The notes under the pieces: generated by a model
The model's input: the letters and a program-made list of their open reading frames with translations, nothing else
Told to the model about the DNA's origin: nothing
The model's database searches: none
Shown here: in pieces, positions 1 through 7,826 of the stretch
Layout: each line of letters starts with the position of its first letter
Position numbering within the stretch: the first letter of the stretch is position 1
Assembly (NCBI GenBank): GCA_020637635.1
Contig: JACKKB010000006.1
Span: 204,770 to 268,769, forward strand
Source: Albidovulum sp.
GTDB taxonomy: Bacteria > Pseudomonadota > Alphaproteobacteria > Rhodobacterales > Rhodobacteraceae
Direction of reading: 5' to 3'
Length of the DNA: 64,000 nt
Position numbers and translations under genes: made by a program

Positions 1-699
1 GACGGCAAGAAGCTCTCCAAGCGTCACGGGGCGCTGGGCGTCGAGGAATATCAGGCGATGGGCTATCCCGCGGCGGGAATGCGCAACTACCTCACGCGGC
101 TCGGCTGGAGCCATGGCGACGCCGAATTCTTCACCAGCGAAGAGGCCATGGCCTGGTTCGAACTCGACGGAATCGGCCGCTCGCCCGCGCAGTTCGACTT
201 CAAGAAGCTCGAGAACCTCTGCGGCCAGCATATCGCCGCCATGTCCGAGGCCGCACTTCTGCCCGAAATTGAGGCATTTCTGACGGCCGCGAAGCGCCCG
301 CCGCTTTCGCAGGCGCAGAAAGATGGGCTTGCGCGGGCGCTCTACTGCGTCAAGGAGCGCGCAAAGACATTTCCGGAACTCCTTGAAAAGGCGCATTTCG
401 TTCTGGGAAAGCGCCCCTTTGTTCCTGACGCCGGGGCGGCCGAGGCGCTCGATCCCGTATCCCGTGGTATACTGTCTGAATTGACGCCGCAGCTGCAAAA
501 TGCTAGCTGGGATCGCGACGAGCTGGAGGCTGTCGCCGCCGGCGTCGCCAAGGCGCATGGCATCGGGCTCGGGAAGATCGCGGCGCCCCTGCGCGCGGCA
601 CTATCTGGACGAACAGTCAGCCCCAGCGTGTTCGACATGATGCTCGTCATCGGGCGGGAAGAGACCCTCGCCCGGTTGCGGGATGCGGCTGGCGCCTGA
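1..699 (+). CDS. gltX: glutamyl-tRNA synthetase, 3' part (5' end outside window)
   Basis: Charges tRNA with glutamate in the cytoplasm. The frame is open from base 1, so the gene starts left of the window and the HIGH-motif half of the catalytic core is missing. The first codons read DGKKLSKRHG, the class I KMSKS-type ATP loop (KLSKR), followed by about 220 residues of helical anticodon-binding region up to the TGA at 697-699. That matches the C-terminal half of a 440-480 residue bacterial GltX. gltA follows 76 bp downstream on the same strand. Many alphaproteobacteria carry two gltX paralogues, and this fragment does not show which one it is. Confidence 0.93.
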   Translation, partial: DGKKLSKRHGALGVEEYQAMGYPAAGMRNYLTRLGWSHGDAEFFTSEEAMAWFELDGIGRSPAQFDFKKLENLCGQHIAAMSEAALLPEIEAFLTAAKRPPLSQAQKDGLARALYCVKERAKTFPELLEKAHFVLGKRPFVPDAGAAEALDPVSRGILSELTPQLQNASWDRDELEAVAAGVAKAHGIGLGKIAAPLRAALSGRTVSPSVFDMMLVIGREETLARLRDAAGA

Positions 700-775
700 G
701 CCGGGCCGGCATCCGCTGACAGGATGTAACCCGCCGCCGGCCCTGCCCGCGCGGCGCGATCGGAGAGAGAGCGTG

Positions 776-2071
776 ATGGACATGACCAACAAGACTGCGA
801 CGCTGAGTTTCGAGGGCAAGACGCTTGACCTGCCGATCCTGAAACCCACGCACGGGCCCGATGTGATCGACATCCGCAAGCTCTACGAGACCGGCGACGT
901 CTTCACCTACGACCCCGGCTTCACCTCGACCGCGGCCTGCGAAAGCACCATCACCTTCATCGACGGCGACAAGGGCGAGCTTCTCTACCGCGGCTATCCG
1001 ATCGAACAGCTGGCCGACAAGTCGCACTATCTCGAGGTTTGCTATCTGCTGCTTTACGGCGAGCTGCCGAACGCCGCCCAGATCGAGGATTTCGAGGGGC
1101 GCGTGACCAAGCACACGATGGTGCACGAACAGATGCACAACTTCTTCCGCGGGTTCCGCCGCGACAGCCACCCGATGGCGACGATGGTGGGTGTGGTCGG
1201 CGCGATGTCGGCCTTCTACCACGACAGCCTCGACATCAACGACGCCTGGCAGCGCGAGGTTGCCGCGATCCGCATGATCGCCAAGCTGCCGACGATCGCG
1301 GCGATGGCCTACAAGTATTCGATCGGCCAGCCCTTCGTCTATCCGAAGAACACGCTCGATTACGCGGGCAACTTCCTGCACATGTGCTTCGCGGTCCCCT
1401 GCGAGGACTACGTGGTCGAACCGGCGCTCGCCAAGGCGATGGACCGGATCATGACGCTGCATGCCGACCACGAGCAGAACGCCTCGACCTCGACCGTGCG
1501 CCTGGCCGGGTCGTCGGGGGCCAACCCCTTCGCCTGCATCGCCGCCGGCATCGCCTGTCTCTGGGGCCCGGCCCATGGCGGTGCCAACCAGGCCTGTCTG
1601 GAGATGCTGCGCGAGATCGGCACCGTCGACAAGATCCCCGAGGCGATCCGCCGCGCCAAGGACAAGAACGATCCCTTCCGGCTGATGGGATTCGGGCACC
1701 GGGTCTACAAGAACTTCGACCCGCGCGCCAAGGTGATGAAGGAAAGCGCCGACGAGGTGCTGGACCTTCTCGGGTTCCACAACAACCCGACGCTTCAGGT
1801 CGCCAAGGAACTGGAGCGGATCGCGCTCGACGACGACTACTTCGTCTCCAAGAAGCTCTATCCGAACGTGGACTTCTATTCCGGCATCATTCTCGAGGCG
1901 ATGGGCTTCCCGACCTCGATGTTCACGCCGATCTTCGCGGTGAGCCGCACCGTCGGCTGGATTTCGCAGTGGAAGGAAATGATCGCCGATCCGACCCAGA
2001 AGATCGGCCGGCCGCGCCAGCTCTACATCGGCGCCGCGCGTCGCGACTATGTGGACGTCGCCGCACGCTGA
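776..2071 (+). CDS. gltA: citrate synthase
   Basis: Condenses acetyl-CoA with oxaloacetate, the entry step of the TCA cycle, in the cytoplasm. The 431-residue length is that of the type II (hexameric, Gram-negative) enzyme. Catalytic residues are visible: a histidine in MGFGHRVYKNFDPRA (H308) and an aspartate in VDFYSG (D366), close to the E. coli positions. I chose ATG 776 because a purine-rich GGAGAGAGA lies about 7 bp upstream. An ATG at 782 is also possible, and the frame stays open upstream to 683 without family similarity. A 35-bp tandem repeat follows the stop codon. Confidence 0.96.
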   Translation: MDMTNKTATLSFEGKTLDLPILKPTHGPDVIDIRKLYETGDVFTYDPGFTSTAACESTITFIDGDKGELLYRGYPIEQLADKSHYLEVCYLLLYGELPNAAQIEDFEGRVTKHTMVHEQMHNFFRGFRRDSHPMATMVGVVGAMSAFYHDSLDINDAWQREVAAIRMIAKLPTIAAMAYKYSIGQPFVYPKNTLDYAGNFLHMCFAVPCEDYVVEPALAKAMDRIMTLHADHEQNASTSTVRLAGSSGANPFACIAAGIACLWGPAHGGANQACLEMLREIGTVDKIPEAIRRAKDKNDPFRLMGFGHRVYKNFDPRAKVMKESADEVLDLLGFHNNPTLQVAKELERIALDDDYFVSKKLYPNVDFYSGIILEAMGFPTSMFTPIFAVSRTVGWISQWKEMIADPTQKIGRPRQLYIGAARRDYVDVAAR

Positions 2072-2113
2072 GGCCCGCGCGCCGCTTTCTCGACAGGCAG
2101 ACGGCCGCCCGCC

Positions 2114-2218
2114 GGGGCGGCCGTTTCGCGTTTCCGGGGCTGCCCACCGGGGCGGCTGTTTCGCGTTTCCGGGGCCGCCCGGCGGGGCGGCTGTTTCGCG
2201 TTTCCGGGGCCGCCCGGC
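2114..2218. repeat. 35-bp tandem repeat, 3 copies
   Basis: Three head-to-tail 35-bp units begin at 2114, 2149 and 2184. Units 2 and 3 are identical and unit 1 differs at a few positions. Each unit holds GTTTCGCGTTTCCGGGG flanked by complementary GGGGCGG/CCGCCC arms, so transcripts can form GC hairpins. The array fills the convergent gap between gltA and the GH1 gene, where it may help end transcription from both sides. There is no U-run, so this is not a classical terminator. Confidence 0.85.
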
Positions 2219-2223
2219 GGGGC

Positions 2224-3546
2224 TCAGGGGCGCGAGAGGGCGCGCGCCAGTGCCCGGTAGGAGGCCTTGGGGCGCCGCTCCATCGTCTCGAAATCGACAT
2301 GGACGAGGCCGAAGCGCTTGTCGTAGCCCGCCGCCCATTCGTAGTTGTCGAGCAGCGACCAGACCACGTAGCCCGCCACCGGCACGCCGGCGGCGATGGC
2401 ACGGCGGACCTCCTCCAGATGCGCCTCGAGATAGGCGGTCCGCTCGGGATCCTGCGCGGGATCGCCGCCCTGCCCCGCGCTCGCCATGCCGTTCTCGGTC
2501 ACGTAGATCGGCAATGGGCCGCTGTGGTCGCGCGCCAGTCGCACCAGGAAATGGCCGAGCCCCTCGGGGAAGATCTCCCAGCCCATGTCGGTCTTGGGCA
2601 GCGGCCCCGGCACCTCGCGGAGCGCCGGCCAGGGGCCGGTGTCGGGGGCGATGAGCTTGCGCGTGTAGTAGTTCGCGCCGACCCAGTCGAGCGGCGCCCC
2701 GATGGTGGCGAAATCATCCTGCCAGCCGGCGGGCAGATGCGGCTCGAGCCCCTTCAGGGCGGGCTCGGGATAGGCGCCGTTGAAGACGGCCGAGACGAAC
2801 CAGCGGTTGTAGATCGCATCATAGAGGTCGGCGGCCGCGCCGGCACCGGCGCTGGCGTCCGCGGGGGCCGCATATTCGAAGTTGAAGACGCCGCCGATAT
2901 TGCCGATGCCGGCGGCGCGCAGGGCGCCGACCGCCGTCCCATGGGCCAGAAGCACGTGGTGCATGGCGCGCGCGGCGGCGCGGATGTCGCGCAGGCCGGG
3001 CGCGTGCAGCCCGAGGAAATGCGACAGCCAGGCAACGCACCAGGGTTCGTTGATCGGCGCCACCGCCCAGACCCGATCGCCGATCCGCGCCATGATCCGT
3101 TCGGCGAAATCGGCGAACCAGCCGGCGATGTCGCGGTTGCGCCAGCCGCCCCGGTCGGCGAGCGCCGAGGGCAGTTCCCAATGGTAGAGCTGCGCCATCG
3201 GCTTCAGCCCGCGGGCGCAGATGCCGTCGACGAGGCGGTCGTAGAAATCGAGCCCCTCGGGGTTGGCCGTGCCCCGCCCCTCGGGCAGGATCCGCGCCCA
3301 GGAGAGCGAGAACCGGTAGGCATCGAAGTTCGCCGCGGCCATGAGGTCGAGATCTTCGGCCCAGCGGTGATAGTGTTCGCAGGCGCGGGCGCCGTTCTCG
3401 GCGCGCACGACATTGCCGGGCGTGGCGGCGAAATCGTCCCAATGCGTGCGCCCGGCGCCGCCGAAGGCGTGGCCCTCGATCTGGTAGCTCGATGTTGCCG
3501 CGCCGAAGAGGAAGCCTTCGGGAAAGTCGCCGCGTGCGAGCTTCAT
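2224..3546 (-). CDS. GH1 family beta-glucosidase
   Basis: Hydrolyses beta-linked glucosides or galactosides by the retaining mechanism. The 440-residue length is typical of bacterial BglA/BglB enzymes. The acid/base glutamate is in INEPW (E167) and the nucleophile glutamate in YVTENG (E351); the N-terminal LFGAATSSYQIEG and C-terminal WSLLDNYEWAAGYDKRFGL motifs also fit. No signal peptide is seen, so it is probably cytoplasmic. I chose ATG 3546 because it overlaps the upstream gene's stop codon by ATGA and has GGAGA about 7 bp upstream. It is the last gene of an operon with a small membrane protein and a DUF475 protein. The natural substrate cannot be read from the sequence. Confidence 0.92.
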   Translation of the reverse strand: MKLARGDFPEGFLFGAATSSYQIEGHAFGGAGRTHWDDFAATPGNVVRAENGARACEHYHRWAEDLDLMAAANFDAYRFSLSWARILPEGRGTANPEGLDFYDRLVDGICARGLKPMAQLYHWELPSALADRGGWRNRDIAGWFADFAERIMARIGDRVWAVAPINEPWCVAWLSHFLGLHAPGLRDIRAAARAMHHVLLAHGTAVGALRAAGIGNIGGVFNFEYAAPADASAGAGAAADLYDAIYNRWFVSAVFNGAYPEPALKGLEPHLPAGWQDDFATIGAPLDWVGANYYTRKLIAPDTGPWPALREVPGPLPKTDMGWEIFPEGLGHFLVRLARDHSGPLPIYVTENGMASAGQGGDPAQDPERTAYLEAHLEEVRRAIAAGVPVAGYVVWSLLDNYEWAAGYDKRFGLVHVDFETMERRPKASYRALARALSRP

Positions 3547-3776
3547 CGCCTGTCTCCCCGACCCTTGAACCATGCCCAGAGCGGTTTCAGGTCGAGCATG
3601 ACGACCAGGACACCGAGCGGCAGCATCCAGAATCCGAGCACCGGAAGAAAGCCGAAAACGCCGCCCGCGATGAGGACGAGGCCAAGGATCGTGCGCAGGC
3701 CAGGGGGCACGGTCCTGCGCACCCGCACCAGCAGCCGTGCCAGCCGTCCGCGCAGCGATCCGAGGTCGAGCCGCAT
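3543..3776 (-). CDS. small hydrophobic membrane protein, 77 aa
   Basis: After a basic N-terminus (about 25 residues with many Arg) comes a hydrophobic stretch with GVFGFLPVLGFWMLPLGVLVVMLD, one long or two short membrane segments. It resembles the short PGPGW-type membrane proteins, but I am not sure of the family. It begins 14 bp after the DUF475 gene, and its stop overlaps the GH1 start by 4 bp, so all three genes should be co-transcribed. Function unknown. Confidence 0.7.
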   Translation of the reverse strand: MRLDLGSLRGRLARLLVRVRRTVPPGLRTILGLVLIAGGVFGFLPVLGFWMLPLGVLVVMLDLKPLWAWFKGRGDRR

Positions 3777-3790
3777 CGCCCCGCCCGGGC

Positions 3791-4828
3791 TCAGGCGCTC
3801 TGGGCGCGGTTGTGAAGGACCGAGGAGAAGAGCGCCAGGCCGATGAACCCCGATCCGAGCACGCCCGTCACCAGTTCGGGAATGTGCCAGAGCGTCTGGG
3901 CGAACATGATCATCGAGAGCACGAGGATCGAATAGAAGGCGCCGTGTTCGAGATAGCGGAACTGCGACAGGGTCCGGCGTTCGACCAGCATGATCGTCAT
4001 CGAGCGGACATACATCGCCCCGATGCCAAGGCCGATCGCGATCAGGAAGAGGTTGTGGGTCAGGGCGAAGGCGCCGATCACGCCGTCGAAGCTGAACGAG
4101 GCGTCGAGAACCTCGAGATAGAGGAAGGCGCCGAAGCCGCCCCGCGCGGCGACGCCGAGCACGGCCTGTTCGCGGTCGAGCACATGTCCCAGCACCTCGA
4201 CTCCGAGGAAGGTGAGAAGGCCGCCCACCGCGGCAAAGAGGAAATCGTCAACGCGCTGATCGGGCACCAGGGCGGCGAAGACGAGGATGACGGCGAGGAC
4301 GAGCGCGATCTCCATGCCCCGGACCGAGGCGCAGCGGCGAAGCTGACATTCGAGCGTGCGGATCCAATCGACCTCCTTGCCCTCGTCGATGAAGTAGCGC
4401 AACGCCACCATCATCAGGAAGGTGCCGCCGAAGGCCGCGATCGACAGATGCGCGCCGCCGATGATCCGGGCGTATTCCTCGGGCCGGGTCGCGGCCAGCC
4501 GCAGCGCCTGCCAAGGGCCGATATGCGCGGCGATGACGACGATCAGCAGCGGAAAGACGATCCGCATGCCGAAGACCGCGATGACGATGCCCCAGGTCAG
4601 GAAACGCCGCTGCCAGAGCGGCTCCATCGTCTTCAGCTTGTTGGCGTTGACGATGGCGTTGTCGAAGCTGAGCGAAATCTCGAGCACCGCGAGAACGGTG
4701 CCGATTACGAAGAAGGTCAGCGCCGTGCCGAGATTGCCGCCGTAGCTCCAGCCGAGCCAGAAGGCCAGCGCCAGTCCCAGAGCGGTAACGACGAACGCCC
4801 AGCGAAAGTAGTGCAGTGCCGCCGTCAT
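3791..4828 (-). CDS. DUF475 / TerC-like integral membrane protein
   Basis: A 345-residue polytopic protein with about 8-9 hydrophobic segments. The acidic membrane signature EISLSFDNAIVNANKL in the first half is repeated as LEVLDASFSFDGVIGAFA in the second. This internal duplication with paired Asp residues is characteristic of the DUF475/TerC group, thought to move or bind metal ions in the inner membrane. The open frame extends to 4954, but the extra N-terminus is Pro/Arg-rich; ATG 4828 has a strong GGAGGGA just upstream. First gene of the operon. The transported ion is not evident. Confidence 0.85.
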   Translation of the reverse strand: MTAALHYFRWAFVVTALGLALAFWLGWSYGGNLGTALTFFVIGTVLAVLEISLSFDNAIVNANKLKTMEPLWQRRFLTWGIVIAVFGMRIVFPLLIVVIAAHIGPWQALRLAATRPEEYARIIGGAHLSIAAFGGTFLMMVALRYFIDEGKEVDWIRTLECQLRRCASVRGMEIALVLAVILVFAALVPDQRVDDFLFAAVGGLLTFLGVEVLGHVLDREQAVLGVAARGGFGAFLYLEVLDASFSFDGVIGAFALTHNLFLIAIGLGIGAMYVRSMTIMLVERRTLSQFRYLEHGAFYSILVLSMIMFAQTLWHIPELVTGVLGSGFIGLALFSSVLHNRAQSA

Positions 4829-5065
4829 CGCGTCCCTCCGATGCACCGCCGCGGCCAAAGCCGGCGATTGCTGTCGAGATAGGCATTCCGGCCCCGGAGC
4901 GCAAGGCGGGGCCGGCGGCCCAAGACCGTCGTGCAACAGCGCTCCCGGGGTCATTCTTTAGGCGGCGAAATGCCCCCCATGCGCCCCCGCCCCGCCCAAA
5001 TGACGCCCCTTTTGGCGGGCAAACCCGAGGAGTACGCGCCATGCCGGTTCGCGACGGAGGGGATC

Positions 5066-5215
5066 ATGTCGTTTCTCAGCCAGGTGTCTTTCGACGACAT
5101 CGTTGCCAGCCTTCTGGTCTGTCTGATCCTGCGCGAAACCTTCGTGCTGGTGTTGCCGGACCATGTCGCCGGGCCCGGTGGCTGGCTGGTCGATACCGGC
5201 GAAGAAGAGGCCTGA
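5066..5215 (+). CDS. 49-residue membrane-associated protein, hypothetical
   Basis: A short frame with a good Shine-Dalgarno (GGAGGGG, 5 bp before ATG 5066). The first 30 residues contain DDIVASLLVCLILRETFVLVL, probably one membrane segment, followed by an acidic end (DTGEEEA). A hairpin with a T-run follows about 55 bp downstream, which supports an independent transcript. The frame is open further upstream, but that part lacks a ribosome site. I do not recognise a family. Confidence 0.5.
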   Translation: MSFLSQVSFDDIVASLLVCLILRETFVLVLPDHVAGPGGWLVDTGEEEA

Positions 5216-5269
5216 GCCGCCGAATTCCGCAGATGCCGGGCGCGATGGCCCCGGCCGGGCGCCTGACGG

Positions 5270-5294
5270 CCGCCGCCCCGATGCGGCGGTTTTG
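5270..5294 (+). terminator. intrinsic terminator after the 49-aa gene
   Basis: CCGCCGC at 5270-5276 pairs perfectly with GCGGCGG at 5283-5289 across a 6-nt loop and is followed directly by TTTT. It sits 55 bp after the stop at 5215 and before the flavin reductase gene. Confidence 0.6.
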
Positions 5295-5416
5295 CCTTGC
5301 CAGGCGGGGTTGTCGCGGCGGGCGCGCGGACCGCGCCTTTCCGGGAGATGCCGGTTCCGGGGTGGCAGCCCGCCCGCGTGGCCGATATCATGGCGCCAAC
5401 CGGATCAGGACCGCGC

Positions 5417-5917
5417 ATGAAACCGATGACCCCAGACCCGAGCCCTGAGGGCCGGCGCGCCTTTCGCGACGCGCTCGGCCGCTATGCGACCGGGGTCACG
5501 GTCGTGACCGCGCTCGGCCCCCGCGGGCCGGTCGGGATCACCGCCAACAGCTTCACATCGGTCTCGCTCGACCCGCCGCTCGTGCTCTGGTGCCCGGCGC
5601 GGGACTCGCAGCGGTTCGCTGCCTTCTCCGGGGCGGGCCATTACGCGATCCACGTGCTTGCCGCCGATCAGACCGACCTGGCGCTGCGCTTCGCGCGCGG
5701 CGGCGAGGATTTCGCCGGGCTCGGCCGGGCCACGACGCCCGAGGGCCTTCCCGCGCTGCCCCGGTGCCTCGCGCGGTTCGACTGCGCCGCCCATGGCAAT
5801 CACGACGGTGGCGATCACGCGATCCTCGTGGGCCACGTGTTGCGTGCCACCGTGTTCGGCGGCGATCCGCTGCTGTTCTGGGGTGGGCGCTACGGCGATT
5901 TCCTGCACCACGGCTGA
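5417..5917 (+). CDS. flavin reductase family protein (HpaC-like)
   Basis: A 166-residue FMN-binding split-barrel protein. The family signature is clear: FRDALGRYATGVTVVTA, then GITANSFTSVSLDPPLVLWC, and LLFWGGRYGDF at the end. Such proteins reduce free FMN/FAD with NAD(P)H for a two-component monooxygenase, or bind flavin themselves. No monooxygenase partner lies nearby, so the partner is unknown. ATG 5417 is chosen by family length; another ATG lies three codons later, and neither has a strong ribosome site. It converges on the glycerate kinase gene 22 bp away. Confidence 0.88.
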   Translation: MKPMTPDPSPEGRRAFRDALGRYATGVTVVTALGPRGPVGITANSFTSVSLDPPLVLWCPARDSQRFAAFSGAGHYAIHVLAADQTDLALRFARGGEDFAGLGRATTPEGLPALPRCLARFDCAAHGNHDGGDHAILVGHVLRATVFGGDPLLFWGGRYGDFLHHG

Positions 5918-5939
5918 GCCGGCAACCGCCGGAGCCCGC

Positions 5940-7298
5940 TCAGGCGCGCAGGAAGATCGCCAGATCGCCGACGCTGGTTCCGGTCGGCGCAATCTCGAAC
6001 AGTGCGCCGGCGCGGCGCAACAGATCCTGCGGATCCTGATGCTCGAGACAGTCCGGCCAGTCGAACCCGGCCGAGGTGATCCGCCCGACGAGGCCGCTGT
6101 CGATCAGCGCCCCGCCGGCGGCGGCACTGCCGCGCGCGCCGCCCGATGTGGTGGCGAGGAGAAGCGCCCAGGGCCCCGGCAGGCGGCGGTCGCGGGCCTG
6201 AAGCGCGAAGCTGAGGGCGAGCTGGTGGAGCGGCGCGCCGGCGAGAAGCCCGCGCCGGCGGGCGCGCGTGAGGGTCGCGGTGCCGCCCGCTTCGTCGCTG
6301 TCGTCCGGCAGGGCTTCCCAGCTCTCGGGATCGTCGCCGTCACGGTCCTGCGCCATCGGTATCGCCATGAGTTCGATGCGGCCGCCAAAGACCATGGGTT
6401 CGCCCGGCAGGGCGGCCGAGATCGCGGCACGCAGCTCGTGCGCCACCTCGTCGGCGTCGCCGATCAGCGGCCGGCCATAGGCCCGCGCGCCCCTGACCGC
6501 GATCGCGCCCACCGCCTGCAGGTTCGAGCCGACGACGAGGCGCTCTTCCGTCGGCAGCTCGGGCAGCTCGGGTTCGGGCGCCAGAAGCCGGGCGCGCACC
6601 GTGGCCGGCATCCAGTTCCAGAGATTGCGCAATTCGAGAAGCGCGCGCGCCGTCTCGCGTCCGCCGAGCGGCGCCGAAAGCGGGCCGCCGGCGATCTCGC
6701 CGAGCGCCGCGGCGGTATCGTCGGAAAGGAGGAGCGTCGTCACCCGGGCCGGCAACGCGGCGCGGGCGAAGCCGCCGGCCTTGATCGCCGAGAGATGCTG
6801 GGCCACCAGCATCATATCCCAGCGCGACGCGCCGGAGGCGCGCAGGAGATCGAGCGCCACGCGCTTCTCGGCCAGGCTGATGCCCTCGGCCGGCAGCGTC
6901 AGCATCGCCTCGGCACCGGCGGAGAGCATGAGCAGCACGCGATCCTCGGGACCGAGCCGCGCGAGCGTCGCCATCGCCGCTTCGGAGGCGCGCACGGCCG
7001 CGGCGTCGGGATTGGGGTAGCCGGCCTCCATCACCCGCGCCCCGGCGATCTGGCGCAGGTTGGCCCTGTCGGTGATGACGAGCGCCTCGCAGGGGCCGAG
7101 CACCTCGAGCGCGGCCTCCGCCATGGCCGCGGCGGCAAGACCGACGGCGATGATGACCCGCCGTCCGCCGGGCCCCGGCAGACCCCGGCCGTCGCTTGCC
7201 AGCGCGGCGCGCACGGCCGCACCGGGCTGTGCCGCTGCAAGCCCCTCATCGAAGAGCGCGCGCAGTTTTCTGCGCAGAAGATCGTGCTCGGCCCCCAT
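5940..7298 (-). CDS. glycerate 2-kinase, MOFRL family
   Basis: A 452-residue cytoplasmic protein of the DUF4147/MOFRL family (formerly hydroxypyruvate reductase TtuD), which phosphorylates D-glycerate to 2-phosphoglycerate in glyoxylate/serine metabolism. Visible features are RVIIAVGLAAAAMAEAAL near the N-terminus, the Gly/Ala-rich MLSAGAEAMLTLPAEGISL, and the C-terminal half with LLATTSGGARGSAAAGGALIDSGL. Several positions diverge from the usual motifs: the family normally has a GGGSAL-type loop where this protein reads SAGAEAM. Activity is therefore less certain than family membership. ATG 7298 fits the family length; the ribosome site is poor. Divergent from the SqrR-like gene. Confidence 0.8.
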   Translation of the reverse strand: MGAEHDLLRRKLRALFDEGLAAAQPGAAVRAALASDGRGLPGPGGRRVIIAVGLAAAAMAEAALEVLGPCEALVITDRANLRQIAGARVMEAGYPNPDAAAVRASEAAMATLARLGPEDRVLLMLSAGAEAMLTLPAEGISLAEKRVALDLLRASGASRWDMMLVAQHLSAIKAGGFARAALPARVTTLLLSDDTAAALGEIAGGPLSAPLGGRETARALLELRNLWNWMPATVRARLLAPEPELPELPTEERLVVGSNLQAVGAIAVRGARAYGRPLIGDADEVAHELRAAISAALPGEPMVFGGRIELMAIPMAQDRDGDDPESWEALPDDSDEAGGTATLTRARRRGLLAGAPLHQLALSFALQARDRRLPGPWALLLATTSGGARGSAAAGGALIDSGLVGRITSAGFDWPDCLEHQDPQDLLRRAGALFEIAPTGTSVGDLAIFLRA

Positions 7299-7377
7299 CC
7301 TGGGCGCAGGATCGCCGAGTTCCCCTCGCAAGAAAAGGCGCTTCCGGCTCCGTGCCCGGGCCGGCACCCGGCGCCAC

Positions 7378-7406
7378 TGGCAAATCGGCAAACAACCGCT
7401 TACAAT
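7378..7406 (+). promoter_or_regulatory. candidate sigma70 promoter of the SqrR-like gene
   Basis: TACAAT at 7401-7406 matches the -10 consensus at 5 of 6 bases. A weak -35 (TGGCAA, 7378-7383) lies 17 bp upstream. Transcription would start near 7413, leaving a short leader with GGAAGGA before ATG 7440; this argues against the ATG at 7413 as the start codon. Confidence 0.35.
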
Positions 7407-7439
7407 TTTGACATGACGCAGGAAGGAAACCCCCGCCCC

Positions 7440-7790
7440 ATGGTCAGCGCGCCTCCGGATGCGGCGCGCGGCTGCGCCCTTGGCGGGGCGCCATCGGACA
7501 TGGTGTTGCGCGCCGAGGCGGCCTCGGGGCTGCTGAAGGCGATCGCGCACGAGGGCCGGCTGATGATCCTGTGCCATCTCTCGGACGGCGAGCGGACGGT
7601 GACCGAGCTTGAGGAACTGCTCGCCACGCGGCAGGCCGCCGTCAGTCAGCAACTCGCCCGGCTGCGCTCCGAGGGGCTCGTCCAGGCCCGCCGCGACGGC
7701 AAGGCGATCTACTATTCGCTGGCCGATCCCAAGGCCGCGCGGCTGGTGGCGCTGCTTTACGAACTCTACTGCCGGCCCGACGCCGACTGA
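7440..7790 (+). CDS. sqrR: ArsR-family persulfide-sensing repressor (SqrR/BigR type)
   Basis: A 116-residue winged-helix repressor with KAIAHEGRLMILCHL and the recognition helix region RQAAVSQQLARLR. Three cysteines are present (C12, C45, C111). C45 and C111 are 66 residues apart, the same spacing as C41/C107 of Rhodobacter capsulatus SqrR, where they form a polysulfide bridge; C12 corresponds roughly to SqrR C9. No metal-site histidines of ArsR/SmtB type are seen. The inferred role is repression of sulfide/persulfide genes until reactive sulfur appears. A YeeE/DUF442 sulfur cluster lies about 10 kb to the right. I chose ATG 7440 (GGAAGGA upstream) over 7413. Confidence 0.78.
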   Translation: MVSAPPDAARGCALGGAPSDMVLRAEAASGLLKAIAHEGRLMILCHLSDGERTVTELEELLATRQAAVSQQLARLRSEGLVQARRDGKAIYYSLADPKAARLVALLYELYCRPDAD

Positions 7791-7826
7791 GCCGGCCGGG
7801 GATCAGCCGGTTCGCACCGGGGCCGA

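Noticed and set aside
647..2338. Minus-strand frame of 563 codons opposite gltA
   Set aside because: Shadow of citrate synthase, Arg/Gly/His-rich without recognisable domains.
7413..7439. Earlier ATG for the SqrR-like gene
   Set aside because: It would sit at the predicted transcription start and has no Shine-Dalgarno, while ATG 7440 has GGAAGGA upstream.
7299..7439. SqrR/BigR operator in the divergent glycerate kinase/SqrR-like region
   Set aside because: I searched by eye for ATTC-N8-GAAT and found no match.
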